From the NCBI GenBank assembly GCA_001695595.3, contig MBPM02000033.1, forward strand, positions 682,001-746,000: DNA of 64,000 bases, written 5' to 3'. Within the stretch, counting starts at the first letter, position 1, and each line of letters opens with the position of its first letter. The position numbers were made by a program, and so were the translations under genes. Origin of the DNA: Plasmopara viticola (Eukaryota > Oomycota > Peronosporomycetes > Peronosporales > Peronosporaceae). The notes under the pieces are model-generated. The model did no database searches, had not been told where the DNA came from, and saw only the letters and a program-made list of their open reading frames with translations. Positions 1 through 12,214 of this stretch are shown in pieces.

Positions 1-54
1 TGCTCATACCGGTAAGCTGAAAAAGATGATCCGATAATTTCACTCGAGTGCATT

Positions 55-735
55 ATGGGTCATCTCCCTCGAAGTGACGAGAGTCCTAAGAAAAAGCGAC
101 GTACTCTACGTGATGCTGAAGGCGATCTTGAGGCCTGTCGTTTGCTCCTTCTGGAAGTCAAGCGTAAACTCGTGCTCACGGTGGGTACTAGCAGTAGTGC
201 ACCTGATAGCCACGAATGTTTGATCAAGAAGTAATTGACTGGACATGCTGCTGAAGGCCCGAGAAAATGCTAAGATGAAGGTCATGCTGATGAAGTACAT
301 TGAGAAGGATGATTCACTCCTGAGCTCCAGTCAGCTTAGCGTCGGTGAGGTGCGTCGACCATAACTTTTTTTTACATGTCAGTTAAAATAATTCTTAAGC
401 TTCGTGAGAGATAGTCAAATAGCCAGCTTACAATAAGTGAAGTGCAGCCCTTATCGCCCGCAACAAAGCATTTGTCGGTTACCGAAGTAGTTCCATCAAC
501 ACTTTCTAACTCTCCCCGTGAAAATAAAACGTCAGAAGAAGACAGTGAAGAAAAAGAGTGGATTAACGATTTCCAGTTTTGCGAAGATGGCTTTAACGAA
601 CCGGCTAGTCAAATAAGCCACTTTAGCCAGACTAGTCAATGGAGCGAGCTCAGTTCGACGTCAAATTTGGATGCTATCATTAACTTTCTTGAGACTCAAG
701 ACACGTCAGAGACCAATCGGTACGAACCTTTGTGA
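55..735 (+). CDS. Hypothetical lysine-rich small protein, 3 exons (start uncertain)
   Basis: I do not recognise a family. Three segments join in phase 0: 55-180, 257-349 and 448-735, with introns 181-256 (donor GTGGGT) and 350-447 (donor GTGCGT, acceptor GTGCAG). They give about 168 residues and end at TGA 733-735. The N-terminal part carries a basic run (SPKKKRRT, a plausible nuclear localisation signal) followed by leucine- and lysine-rich helices; the C-terminal half is acidic and Ser/Thr-rich (TSEEDSEEKEW) and ends in an amphipathic stretch (LDAIINFLETQ). This is the layout of a small nuclear or regulatory protein, but that is inference. ATG 55 is the first in-frame start; a GGTAAG at about 11 could be the donor of a further upstream exon outside the window, so the N-terminus may be incomplete. 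Confidence 0.42.
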
Positions 736-803
736 GCGAATACGTATTGTGCATGTTTGGTTAATGTTTTGTGGTAATTCGTTATGGGCACAATAGCTTG
801 GAA

Positions 804-1355
804 ATGCTTTTGGCGGAAAACGCGCAATTGAAGGAGCAAAAAACTAATGTTCGCGTGGGTGTAGGTGTATTGCTCATGTCAAAAAAGCATCCAAATTGCG
901 TGCTCATTGGCCAACGCAAAGGTTCACACGGCGAAGGAAAATTTGCGCTTCCAGGGGGACATTTGGAAATGTACGAAAGTTGGGAGGAGTGTGCTCTTCG
1001 GGAGGTCAAAGAAGAGACGGGTGGGTAATCCCAATCGCATCCTCATGTGTCCAGAGTTGACATGATCTTATGCTAATTATTTCGTGCGTCGTTGACAGAT
1101 TTGGACCTGAAGAAAGCCATGTTTGCGACAGTGACCAACGACCCGATGGAGGAGGAAGGCAAGCATTACATTACGATCTTTATGCAAGCTGTGGTAGACG
1201 ACGAGCAAATCATAAGAAACATGGAGCCTTTCAAGTGCGATGGATGGGGCTGGGTCCCTTGGGCGGATTTGCGCTCTCGCAACGATATGTTTGCACCTCT
1301 CTCCCACGTGGCGGAGAGCGGGTTTACCCCCGCATTTGACAACCTTGCTGCATGA
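804..1355 (+). CDS. NUDT15-like Nudix hydrolase
   Basis: Nudix nucleoside-diphosphate hydrolase, about 157 aa from exons 804-1020 and 1099-1355. The intron 1021-1098 has donor GTGGGT and acceptor TTGACAG. The Nudix box starts at [13 protein letters not shown] and continues REVKEE across the splice, with the metal-binding REVxEE glutamates intact. The residue after EET is Asp where the classical box has Gly; NUDT15-type proteins also lack that Gly, and the flanking pattern ([38 protein letters not shown]) matches that subfamily well. Members hydrolyse oxidised or modified (d)NTPs in the cytosol; the substrate here is inferred. ATG 804 is the first ATG in frame; the frame is open further upstream to about 771 without another ATG. 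An AATAAA-like motif lies near 1,398. Confidence 0.85.
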
Positions 1356-1445
1356 GTGTTTGTCTCGTATACCGTAATCAGTTTTTAAATTACAATACAA
1401 TAAAAAGCTGCTTGTTTACGATTTTTTCCTTACTTTTGTCCTTGT

Positions 1446-2900
1446 TTACGCCACCACTGAACTCAAAGATATGGCCTGAAACAGCATATATACGACTGCC
1501 GCAATAAGCGCGGCACGTACGAGCATCGATAGCATGCTCGCATCGTTTCCGTTCACGAAAGGATACAATGCCAACGACTTCAAACGAAGCGTTGAATTGG
1601 AAGTCATGGTCGGCTCGCTTTGACTTGACTTGGTCTCATACTTGATCAGGTTCTGCTCTGCTTCATCCGGAGAGCGAGGAACCGAGTCAGCACTACGGCC
1701 AGGTTGCAAGAATCGGAGCTGCATCGACACATGTTGAGGCTCACCAGCAACACGCGCTGCGTCGCATCGTTTCAGCTGAATAGTTTTAGTAAAGTCAGTC
1801 GAATTCTTGAGCAAATCCGATAAAACTAGTGCTACTCCAGCCACTTTAATTGAACGGAAAAACGTGTGGTCCCACAACGAGACTTCCACGACATCACTGA
1901 CATTTTGAGCAGGAATCTTGAATCGAAGATGGGTCCACTTTGGATTGGGATCGCGACGCATGATCTGACTTTTCAAGACTGCGCCAGTCCCAGGACAGCG
2001 CAATAGCACAAATGGATTCACGGTCTTGCGCTTGCGTATGGGTGTCAACCCTCTACACGAAATTTCCATAAGCGTCAGCATTGGCACAGACTTTTGAAAT
2101 CCATACGAGACCATCGGATCCGGCTCAAAAGGCTCAATAGCAGCCTCGTTCCCTCCACTGCGATTGCTACTACTGCTACTGGAACGTCGTAACCTTGTAC
2201 TTGTCCCGGCAGTCTCATCAGAATTATTCGACTTGTGACGTCGAGATCGCACCTTGACTGATCCAGATGTGTTGTTGCTAGTATTCTCCGACTTGGGCGC
2301 CTCACTGCCGTCCGAATCTCCATTAATCTCACTCGGATCGTCGTCCGACAATCGCATTCCAAACGATAGTCGCAGTGGCATCGACCTACACAAGTCGTGA
2401 GGTGACTTGCCATTTTTTGCATTCGGAAGCGCAAAATGCGTGATGCGCACAATCGTAGCGTTTTGAGGTTTCCAGTCGAGCACTTCCATAAACAATGGGT
2501 CCTTAAATACGATGCCATGTTCGTAAATAAACGTCGACTGATTCACGCCCGAGCGCGACGGACAGCCTTTGATATGGAGATTCGCACTGAGTTTTGTCAT
2601 CCGTGCCCCCACGAGGTACGCAAGCACAGCCGACTGGCCTTCGTAAAGCGCGCCATCCATCGACATGAGCGTCACGTCCTTGGCTAGATACTGTAAAATC
2701 ATGGCCGCATCGCTCTTACGAAGCGCGTGGGCAAAGCGTAAGTGACTGACTAACAGTTGCTCGGCTTGAGGGAACTCGTTATTGTTATCACTCAAGTCAC
2801 TCGACGCATCGTCATCCGCATTGAACGCGCGCGAGGGTGACGTTGGCCGTGGTGACGGCTCGTACGTGCAGGTAGGTTGCTTGCTGTTGGCCGGAGACAT
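1446..2900 (-). CDS. Tail-anchored protein with NTF2-like and C2 domains
   Basis: Single-exon gene, 484 aa. Residues about 46-165 look like an NTF2-like/SnoaL-type cone (AEQLLVSHLRFAHALRKSD; VTLMSMDGALYEGQSAV; FIYEHGIVF). A low-complexity Ser/Asn/Arg linker follows (about 200-265), then a C2-type beta-sandwich (about 273-385: LTLMEISCRGL, VNPFVLLRC, SQIMRRDPNPKWTHLRFKI, EVSLWDHTFF). The usual Ca2+-binding aspartates of C2 loop 1 are mostly absent (VNPFV instead of a DPYV-like motif), so Ca2+-independent lipid or protein binding is more likely. The C-terminus has one hydrophobic span (about 455-478) followed by almost nothing, which is typical of a tail anchor. It could be a membrane contact-site or trafficking protein; that role is inference. 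It is convergent with the Nudix gene, with about 90 bp between the stops. Confidence 0.8.
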   Translation of the reverse strand: MSPANSKQPTCTYEPSPRPTSPSRAFNADDDASSDLSDNNNEFPQAEQLLVSHLRFAHALRKSDAAMILQYLAKDVTLMSMDGALYEGQSAVLAYLVGARMTKLSANLHIKGCPSRSGVNQSTFIYEHGIVFKDPLFMEVLDWKPQNATIVRITHFALPNAKNGKSPHDLCRSMPLRLSFGMRLSDDDPSEINGDSDGSEAPKSENTSNNTSGSVKVRSRRHKSNNSDETAGTSTRLRRSSSSSSNRSGGNEAAIEPFEPDPMVSYGFQKSVPMLTLMEISCRGLTPIRKRKTVNPFVLLRCPGTGAVLKSQIMRRDPNPKWTHLRFKIPAQNVSDVVEVSLWDHTFFRSIKVAGVALVLSDLLKNSTDFTKTIQLKRCDAARVAGEPQHVSMQLRFLQPGRSADSVPRSPDEAEQNLIKYETKSSQSEPTMTSNSTLRLKSLALYPFVNGNDASMLSMLVRAALIAAVVYMLFQAISLSSVVA

Positions 2901-3531
2901 CGCAGGAATCGAAAAGTAGGGATGTGACTGTTTTCAAAAAGGCGGCTCACGGCCCATGAAACAGATGGAGGTACTCTGTCGATTAGTTGTGTCGTTAGCT
3001 GGTAGGGCGTCGCACCGTTCCTGTCTTATTCCTCTCGTGGGGGCCTGTCCGTCTGGCAGAGGGCTGACCGCTTGCAAGAGAGGGCTAAAATGCTTAAATG
3101 AAGGGAAGAACCACCCGGTGGTCTATATGTAAAAAAAACGTTCACCTACACCATGATTGGTGTAAAGTTAAGTTCAGCCGCCGCTGGTTTTGCATGATTA
3201 CTCTATACACCGAGGCACATTACGGTGCGTTGATGTATACTATGCCAAGCTAATATCGTATATCTCATCTTGCAATGTAATGTGCGTAGAGCGCCATGCT
3301 TTGTCGCGACGTCAATCGAATGAGCCATGCCGCCTGTTTAATAGCAAAGAAGCCGCTTCCTAGACGAGCGGACTCAACAAGTACACAGGATCATAGCGGC
3401 GGTTATTAATTATAGCGAGCGGCTCAACCTCATCAATATGTAGCTATCGGTGAAATCAGCATCCCATCAAGCATGGTACGAGCGCTCTATAAAATTTGCC
3501 GCGGCTGAGGCCAAGTGATGATGCTGCAGCG

Positions 3532-3564
3532 GTAAGTGCAGCTGCGAAGCGCAGCTGCACTTAC
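3532..3564. repeat. Perfect hairpin, 15-bp arms, 3-nt loop
   Basis: Left arm 3532-3546 (GTAAGTGCAGCTGCG), loop AAG, right arm 3550-3564 is its exact reverse complement. The GC-rich arms inside an AT-rich intergenic region would make a stable hairpin in DNA or RNA. No adjacent gene explains it. Confidence 0.9.
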
Positions 3565-3616
3565 TCGTGCATCTTCAACCGGTGTATCACACAAGAAGGA
3601 TGAGATCAAATCTAAA

Positions 3617-3767
3617 AATAACGAAATTACTCTTTTTTGTAGTATGAGATAGTATGAGACATACGATTTAGTACTTGTAGACTTTTTCCTGTTGCTTATA
3701 AAGTCCACTATTCTTAGTAGTAAGAATATCATATCGCTCGAGATGCTAAATTAGTAATTTCGTTATT
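3617..3767. repeat. Inverted-repeat pair, MITE-like
   Basis: A 15-bp perfect terminal inverted repeat (AATAACGAAATTACT at 3617-3631 against 3753-3767) encloses about 120 bp that includes an imperfect tandem AGTATGAGAT motif near 3641. I saw no clear target-site duplication, so the call as a miniature inverted-repeat element is tentative. Confidence 0.4.
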
Positions 3768-4985
3768 AGTGGAGTCGGCGCTTTTCGTTGCATTGGCATA
3801 TCGATTCTACAGCGTACTAATAAAAAAGCCTACTTTTTCAGTCCATGCATTGCTTCAGCGCTAGCTTGGATCTGGTGCACGAACAGCTGCTTGTGCCACT
3901 CTACAAAGCAGCATGCTCAGGGTGCTCAATCAAATGGGAGCTGGATAAATAATAAGGACGGATAGTACATTTTATATAGCCTTAGACAAACAAATTTCAT
4001 TACACTTTTATGTAAAGACATAGGAGATCACATAATGGAGAATTGTACCTCATTCAATGGCACCCACGATGACAACTTTTACTCCAGCATAGGAATCGAT
4101 CTCAAGAGAAGGTGCGAAGGTAACGAGCTTTTTTCTCGTTCTTGTAGGCGCTATGGGAGCAGCGTCCATGGCTAAAAAATCACTTTTATTCTTTGGACAG
4201 AAGTTTCTACTTTTTTTTACCTAAAACCGGTGCTCTGTAGGACGATTTGCGGTAAGTCTTGTACCAAAGCTCAGATTACAAATTTCAGAAGGTTAAAGCG
4301 CAGACGTATTACTCACTGACAAATGACACGCCCGCACTGCCAAAGCTTTATTCTACGTCGTATGAAAGCTTTTCCGCTATTGTCGAAATCCTCGCAATTA
4401 CCTCTGCTTATGTCGCAGAGGGCAGAAGAACCTTCGCAGTGACATAATCAAGGCGAAAATTGCACTGTCTGCGAGCTTTGAAACTCGCGGCAGCGATCCC
4501 TATAAATTTACTGATTTGAGAGATGAGGCAACAACGCTGGTCGAGGTCGGAAGTTATGGCAGAAGGGTGGTCGAGGTCATTGCACCGGTGGTGGTATTGT
4601 CACCACCCTTGACAACAGCAACAAGGGATAACAACTCTTTTGTCAGAAGAAATGCAAACATGACTTACCTTGTTATAAACAAGTACACTTGCCGTACCTA
4701 GTGAGCATTATATCAGGCTGTTGATTCATGAAAACGGATCAATCGTGCGCTTTAAGTTACACTGTGTAGCGTGCGCGTTAAATTTTCGCATCTGTGAGCT
4801 GGCAATTTATAAAAAAGAGATTAACCTTTTACAATGTACCCAATTCTATGGACTATTTCCACTTTGATATCTTTGAAAGGCTCTTTTGAATCAAAACTTA
4901 ATATGTTATACAGAACACTTGTAAAAAAAATTGGGGTTTAAGTTTTGTCAAGTTTTGCAACTTTCGGAGTCAGGCAAATAGCGAT

Positions 4986-6871
4986 TTACGACCCGTGATA
5001 GCTCTTAAATGAGGGCCAGTGACTTAAACTCACGTTCCTTTTTAGCAAATAGGTACGGCAACTCCGAGCTCTTGTGGTCAATGTACACCTGGGATCTTGA
5101 GACTGAATTTGGAGCAGGATGCTCATTTGCCTCAGGAATGCAGGATTAGCCGACAGTCCTGTAGGGCGCAACTTCTGGTTTAACAAAAATTCGATGCGAT
5201 CAGTGAGTGTCTGGAGACCTTTTTCAAATACAAGAGCGCTCTTTTGGGAGTAAATAATGGAGTCGAGACGCTGGCGCCTAGGCGGATGCCCCACATGATT
5301 GGTGTCAAGGCAAGAGTCTGGAACGTAAAATTGCATGTCGACCACTAAGCGATATCCGTGAAAGCATAATTTGCTAAATGTTAATAATAATATGGTTGAC
5401 GCCACGACATAGGCATAATGGTGAGGCACTTACACTCCGCATGGAGCGGTACGTAAATCAATTATCGATACTCGAACGAAGCAGCTTTTGTTATAGGCCG
5501 ATATTGGCATTAACAAGAGCTTGCAATTTGGGCGATGTCCTACCACCTCGGGCAAAGTGGTACTTAAACCACTTAGCAGCGCTAGTAAAGAATAGCTTTT
5601 GCTGCATTATATGCAAAGCATAGGCCAAGGCTTCAATGTAGCTGCCCTGATCATGCACGTGGACTGACACGTTGTCCACAGAACAGCGCTCGTCATATAC
5701 ATTGCTCGCTGCATGCCCAGTGTGACACAATTCACTAGGCGCTGAGGTTTCTGGGGCGCTGTGATTTTGATACGCATGAAGTGAATCGAGCGAAAAATCT
5801 GATAAGCAAAAATCTTCGTTAGACGTCAGCACAGCCAATAAATGATTGTGTCGATATAGAAACGATACAGAATTTAGATCGAAACCGCCAATCTATCAAT
5901 CGACAAAATCGACAAAGTTGCGTTGCGCGGTGGTCGTCGAGCAATTCGTCTTGGACGGGGAGGGATAAAGTAGACATGTTGATAAACATCAGTAGCGCTC
6001 GGGTATATATTCGTATAAAGGGGCTGCTGATACTATCAAACCCAAGATAAGCCTGGTACCGGTGCGTGCTCTGGATTCGCTTTATGGTAGAGATTGAGGA
6101 GGTTTGTAAAGCTGATAGTAGAATGAGGTACAATCAATCGTGAGAAGAAATCAATTGGGTTTCAAAAAACTAAGTGCACGGATTAAATCTTCAACTCTGG
6201 AAAAATTTATTGATTTTTCTTATTAATCGGTATAGGAATGTAAGGATGATCTCACATGACCCGTTATTGACGATAAAACACGATAGAGGTGTGCGTCGTG
6301 AAACTAATGGTTTCAAAAGCCAAATTCTGCGTTGAGCGGTAGTGATTATATAATAAAGGAACAATGTTACGTTACCGACTTTCGATTTAGTGCAGAGCAC
6401 GAGACAACAATGGTCAAGAAAGCATGTACCGTAATCCACGTCGGCATTATGTGCAAGAAGGCCAACAACCTTGACATGCTTTTTATGAGCTAATTGAGAT
6501 TCTTGTCCAACACAGAAGCCTACTTTGCTGCAGTACAACATAGAATGTACAGCGTGCTCAACAAAATCGACGAAAATTTTAACTCTTTAAGCGAGAAATT
6601 GACAATGGTCAGCATGTGCTTTCAATGCATCTACGCCTTTGAGTCGTTTGATGACGCAATTGTTTAGAACACACAGGGCGTATGCACTGGCATGATTGAA
6701 TAACGTTTTATCGATAATTGTCTTGACCACGGCAAAACAAAGTTGCTGAACGACATTATCCATTTGAAAGCATTGCTCGGGTACATGCGCACAAATAGTC
6801 TTTACGCCAAAACAAACAAGCACATCTTCGGAACGTAAATATTCTTTATCGGATGCTTTACTCGAAAGCAA
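4986..6871 (-). pseudogene. Run of minus-strand open frames, unrecognised
   Basis: Four to five minus-strand open segments follow each other here (about 6871-6587, 6541-6191, 6133-5819, 5838-5491 and 5429-4986; 94-147 codons each), more same-strand coding capacity than elsewhere in this gene-poor stretch. They could be the remains of one frameshifted gene or simply chance frames; I recognise no domain. Segments 5838-5491 and 6133-5819 overlap in different frames. No intron set was found that joins them convincingly. Confidence 0.2.
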
Positions 6872-7051
6872 AACTTTCAGACAGACGTTAAGTTCAAAGA
6901 CATTGTGAAATGAGTGGCTCTTTAAAAATAGAAAGGACCAAGGAAGTGGTTTGGCTTGACCAAATTCTTAAATTATCACAGTAAAATTACGAAGACGCAC
7001 ACAAAAAAAGTTTGCGGAAGCCCAGCACCAAGATACATTTGACAAAGGCAA

Positions 7052-7316
7052 GAAATTCGGATAAAGGCGCTTATCTTGGCCTTGGCAAATCCAGAATGGC
7101 AGCTCATTGACTTGTGTGATGCGTCCGATTGTGCCATCGGCAGTGTACTTCCACAAACAGACATGGAGAGGTGAGCCCGAGAGAGCTTTTAAGAAATCGT
7201 GGCAGATCAAGACGAAAACTTTTCTCTTTAAACATTCTTTTGACTTTGTGAAAGGCCAGCTGTTTGGTCTCTGGTATGCTTTAGCGCTTCTAGGGCTTAA
7301 CCTGGCAACACACTAG
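7052..7316 (+). mobile_element. Ty3/gypsy RNase H fragment (degenerate)
   Basis: In the frame of 7067 the plus strand reads ALILALANPEWQLIDLCDAS followed by DCAIGSVLPQ, a clear match to the RT/RNase H junction of Ty3/gypsy pol (consensus L..P...F.V.CDASDFAIG..L.Q). The frame then hits a stop at 7172-7174. A second frame to 7316 (FVKGQLFGLWYALALLG) resembles the following K-E-L-L-A-...-A-L block. Frameshifts and stops show a dead copy, transcribed in the plus direction when alive. Confidence 0.65.
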
Positions 7317-10300
7317 GATTTTTCGGTGCTTGCAATTTTGAGTGTTTTTGGCGAAAAACCTAACGTAGAAGCTGACAGGACGGCTAAATGATTTAATCAT
7401 TCCGCACAATTCTTATTTCTTAGCTAAGAATACTTCTATTCGCCAAGATAAGATTGTTCAAATCAGTAAATTCACCGACAATTCGAGCTTTAAACTGTTT
7501 TACCTTTGACAGTCTTTAATAATAGGTAGGTGCATATTGGTATCAGCAACAGATCTGGAGGATCTGTGGCCGTGAGACCTCATCCCAGCATCACTATACC
7601 AGATTTTTGTGAGGCTCACATTACATCACCTTAACAATCGGCCTTTTTGTACATAAACACCCTAATCCTTGTTTTGTCTCACAGTGACGCAGCTAGGACA
7701 GCCATATCTCGTATTGAGATTTAGATAATAAAAGTCTTTACTCATACACGCAACATATTGCACCAATTGAATGTCCTGTGAGCTACAAGCAGATAATGTA
7801 CAATTTGGCCGCTAACCGTTAGGGACACCTCGCCTTCATAAGCAAACGAAAGAATTCGTATCGATCTTGGAGCAAACTGACAACTTTCCTGCTCATAACG
7901 GCAACTAGTTTTCTGCTGTGATTAAAGCTCCTGAAAACTTATGTGAGACCTGCAAGCATTTCGACATGATCACCGTACGTGCCTGCAAAGCATTTCTAAA
8001 CGGAGACGGTCATGAAGAAAAGGCGAAAAAAAACGACAGCACAACCAGCCAAAAACCTAGCTACTGACTGACATACATCTGCAATGTCATTTAGCAACTA
8101 CATTGCAAAAATTCGCGAAAGGTAAGACAAACCCGTGTGGTGAGGTCTAGAAGGACACCGCCATCGTGCTGCCAAATTAGAGACCAAAGTAGTGTCGTGA
8201 CAAACGGTAAAAACAAGAAGTAAGCGTGATCAAGGTAGGTGTTGTTAAAAATAAGTATACACAATAAACGCAATGCAGCACATGTATTTATGTAAAGAAA
8301 CTAATTTTTTTTTGAATTATACTCGAACCGATCGTTAAAGGCTGTTCAAGGATGTAATTCATCGGTGTATGGGGTAAGTCCTTTGTAATAATATACTACA
8401 GACACTCGCTGTCGTCTTGCTTATTAGTTGGATAAAGCTTTGTGGCTAGTTTCATTTACTATTTCGAAGTCATATCGCGCAAGTTTCGCATCTCTTTGCG
8501 AAAAATGGCAAAAGACTATCATCGTATTTCTAACATTCACCGAGATTATTTTGGCACCAGCGAGAGTACTTTATTTTTTTCCAATGAAGCCATGTCTCCA
8601 GGTAGTGCTGTCAAAATTTGCGCTACAAAGATATTGCACCTTAGTTTAGAGCTCGTGAAAACTTTCAAGCCTTCATAACAATAAATCATTATCAATTGTA
8701 ATTGTGCTCACTATTCCCTGACTGGAATTTATTTCGTATGTAGACTCTTCGTTCAATAAACAACATAGCAATATAGTGGCAAATTGATATTTAGATGCGG
8801 TATTGCACGCTGTAATATGTGTTGCCATCACGAATATCAGCTTTTTGCGCTTCGAATTTGATCAATTATTCAAGGTCAACTAAAGACATTCCTTTTTACG
8901 TAATTCGAATTAACAAAATCTCGCGTTTTAGCGGAATGGATTTCTACCCCTGATCTCAACTTATAATTTGGCGCTAGTACATGAGAAGTCCAGCTAAGCT
9001 AAAGTCGACACAGATCAGTCAGCAAGATCAACAATTATACTGTTGACCTTAATATTTGGAATTGAATTACCTGAGTGGCTAGACCAACCGCCGTAGCCGA
9101 CGGTTACAAGTATTGCTCACACTGTCAGCACCAACTTTTTGTCGTTTGATCTGCTGAAAGAGCTCGGCACTTCACACAAGTTATTTATTTGAACAACATC
9201 CTGGTTCTCGATGTTGCACGACCCTCTTGATGTTCATTTGTGACGTAATGCCATAGGCATTTGTGTGACTTCTCTAGTGATCACAACTTGTCACTCAGAT
9301 ACGATCTTGTGCTTCGTCCATTGATTATAGACAAGGCAAGGTTTAAATTTATCATCTAACTATCAGTTATGAGCTTCAGCTTGGCTTTGGCATAGTATTT
9401 TAAGGCCAAATATGAGTCATAGATTTCTATGTATTTCGCAGAGGCCGGGTATTTACTACTGGTCAAAAAAATTAATACAGAATAAAATTTGATAAGGGCC
9501 ATGATCTTCGTTGTCTGAAGCTGTAATGGCTTCACATGCTTGTAAGTATCAGAATAAGTGACGTTCATTATTGGCGTGCTGAACTGATAACACTTTGTAG
9601 TCCTCGATTTACAACAATTCAAGCAAAGACCGATAAACCTAAGGATTAATTTAAAATCTATATCCCTCACGAGTAAGGTGGAAAGGCTTACACCACCTTG
9701 CAGCAATATCCAAAACTTGTCGCAAAACTGCTGAGGTTGACACTGCCAGAAGAAAAAAAATAGAAACGCGAGTTGACTGGAGCCATGAAGGAAGTAACAA
9801 ATTCTTTGCCAGTCTAAAAGAGATGTGAATGAAACATCTACGCTCACGTAACTCGACTTCGGTCTAAAAGAGATGTTACCAAAATGAAATTTTCAAAAGA
9901 TCAATATCGCCAACACCGTATGACTTATAAAAGATTCCGTAGATGAAGATTAAGTAATTACTATCCGGGATACCTGAATCGACCAAGTATCGAACCCTCG
10001 GAACTCTTGTCGTTCATGCACACACTACCCTCCCCCGCTAATTGTACATCAGCGTGACGTTCAACTCAATTTCAAACCGCCTCAAGATGCTTTGCACTTG
10101 AGTGCTGGTCTTTTCGAACTAAAGGATGGATAGTTGTCGACGTTCATCAGATCGGTCATTTTGCTTCGTGCACTGATGCGGAGTCAATAGGAATGGCCTC
10201 ACAAGTCTCCATCTTTGTATCTGGCATGCCCAATTGCACCCTTTCACACGGGCAGTGCCCTTTCGAAAGGCTTTTTCGGTCACACTTCGTGAGTACTATA

Positions 10301-12214
10301 ATTTGCTCACTTCATACATGGCGGCTTTGGAGCATACGCTATTGGATTCATGCCGGAGGTAATCAAATTTTACACGCTTGGTGTGTTTGACGCCCAGCAC
10401 AGAGGCACCTTTTGTGGTGGCCGTAATTGCCACGTCGTATCAAGGCTTATATGATATGTTATCAGTATAAACACCTCGGTCATCACTTGGCTGTATGACG
10501 CTTATGGCGTAAACAAGTCCATATAATTATAGTGTGATGACACAGTGTCTCCACCGAACGCACCGTGCATAGATTTTGCGATTGCCGTCTCTACACAGCT
10601 TGTACCGTGCTGTGAAAGACTCAACAATCATCAAAAGCTGGTGTAATGATGCAAAAAAACGCGGTCGAACATAGCGCGTATTTGCATTGAAATACGAGAT
10701 TTAAAAAGGAGCTTTTGCACGAATAAGAATAAGTTTAGTAGGAGCTCTTGACAAAAGGGACAATAAAGCGGAGGTTCTCAGGAAACAAGACAAACAAGTA
10801 GAGCCAAACAAGCAGAAGCTCAAAAATATAAGCTGATAGCTAAGAATGGCCTCCTACACAAGAAAGCGGTAGTCAAACCCAAATGTTTTAGCGGTGAGAT
10901 GATCGAGCAAAGACAAATGTTTAATGAGAACTTAATCAGGTGATGCGACATCGCGGCTGACAACGGCTCTCGCTTGACGTCCGGGCGGAACACCGGTGCG
11001 TTATCGACGCGATCGAAAGATACTTTCTGAGTCTAAAGTGCAATATTTTCTCATCCAAAAACAATACTCGAGTTCGGACTCAAAGAAAAGAAGCGCTAAA
11101 GACGCCACTTAGACCGCGTGAGTAGCGAATGGCCGTGAACGCAAAGACTGGTAACGTCATTTGAGACACCTCACGTGCTAAATCACATGAACTAAAGTGC
11201 AATCTGCTATTGCACACTCAAGTCACGAGTCTACCTCGTGACGCTGTGTCACTCATGCATCTGCCAGGTCTCTCTTGAAAGCGTAAGCAAAACCTTGTGA
11301 TGTGAAGCAAGTGAAGTCATGTACGAAGTGGACAACAAAGTGTCACTGCCACGACCAATGAAGGCCAATTTATAGTCGGATAACAAAGAGCGCTTCACGG
11401 AAGCACATCGCAAAGTAAAAAAAGAATTGTTCTCAGACTTGCGAATATCTCTTTTTAAAGCTTTTTCGGGCGAGCGTCCGAATGATAAAGGAGCCTGCCA
11501 TAAGTTTAATCTCGGTAGGTGAGATCAAATGCTCAAGACCATGTCCTTGAACTCGAATCCAGTTTTTTGCATGAAAATGGCCAATTGGGTCTTCCAGCAC
11601 GCTATCAAATATGCTCAAGCTCGATCTTTTTATTAGGCGAAGTCGTCGGCACATAATTTTCTTAGAAGCTATCGATAAGACCGATGGTATCCATCAGATA
11701 TGCAAAAGACTTGGGACTAACGTGTAGAATCAAAAGGCTTGGAGTACTCCTGTCAAGCTTGACGGCATTTGCATGATATTTTTTGTGCTGCGCTCACTCC
11801 GCGATTCTGAACCGAATATTTTGACGTCAACATTGGTATGCATTCGCTCTTAGAATGTTTACGCCCGCAAGTGTTGTACTTTATGGTTTAAGTGTAATCA
11901 AACTGACCTTAAAAAACATCAGACATGTATTGTGAGCCATGCGTGGGAAACGTCTGTGGGCCAAATTTCATTAAGTAAATCTTTGGTGCGCCCTAAATTA
12001 TGTGCTGTGCTAGTTAATAGCCTAGGCAGCGTACGTGCTGTTACAAAGAAACTGTCTTACATAGTGCATTAATAAAAAAATCCTTAAGTCTGAATTAAAA
12101 ATTTGTCTTCATTGAAGAAGTATGCCACTTGGTTGTGGTGTGATCAATACCAGAGTCCTTTGATGCTGCAAACCAATTTTGGCAGAGGCGTAAACTTTTT
12201 CGTTTTGTATAATT
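7317..12214. other. Gene-poor AT-rich stretch, traces of retroelements
   Basis: No gene can be supported. The longest open frame (9,847-9,356, minus, 163 codons) is low-complexity and unlike any family I know. A 15-bp direct repeat (GTCTAAAAGAGATGT) occurs at about 9,812 and 9,863. At about 10,826-10,950 the plus strand reads KLIAKNGLLHKKAVV, faintly like the spacer between gypsy RNase H and integrase; too short to call by itself. The rest shows nothing. Confidence 0.5.

Larger units (their letters stand above)
2901..4985. other. Intergenic, AT-rich, no gene recognised
   Basis: Roughly 2 kb with no convincing coding sequence on either strand; open frames are under about 80 codons and match nothing I know. 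It holds the 5' flank of the C2 gene (about 2,901-3,120), a perfect 15-bp hairpin at 3,532-3,564 and a 15-bp inverted-repeat pair at 3,617-3,767, both listed separately. Confidence 0.6.

Noticed and set aside
9980..10020. Minus-strand GGGTTCGATA resembling a tRNA B box
   Set aside because: The five-base T-stem does not pair and no A box or cloverleaf is found upstream.
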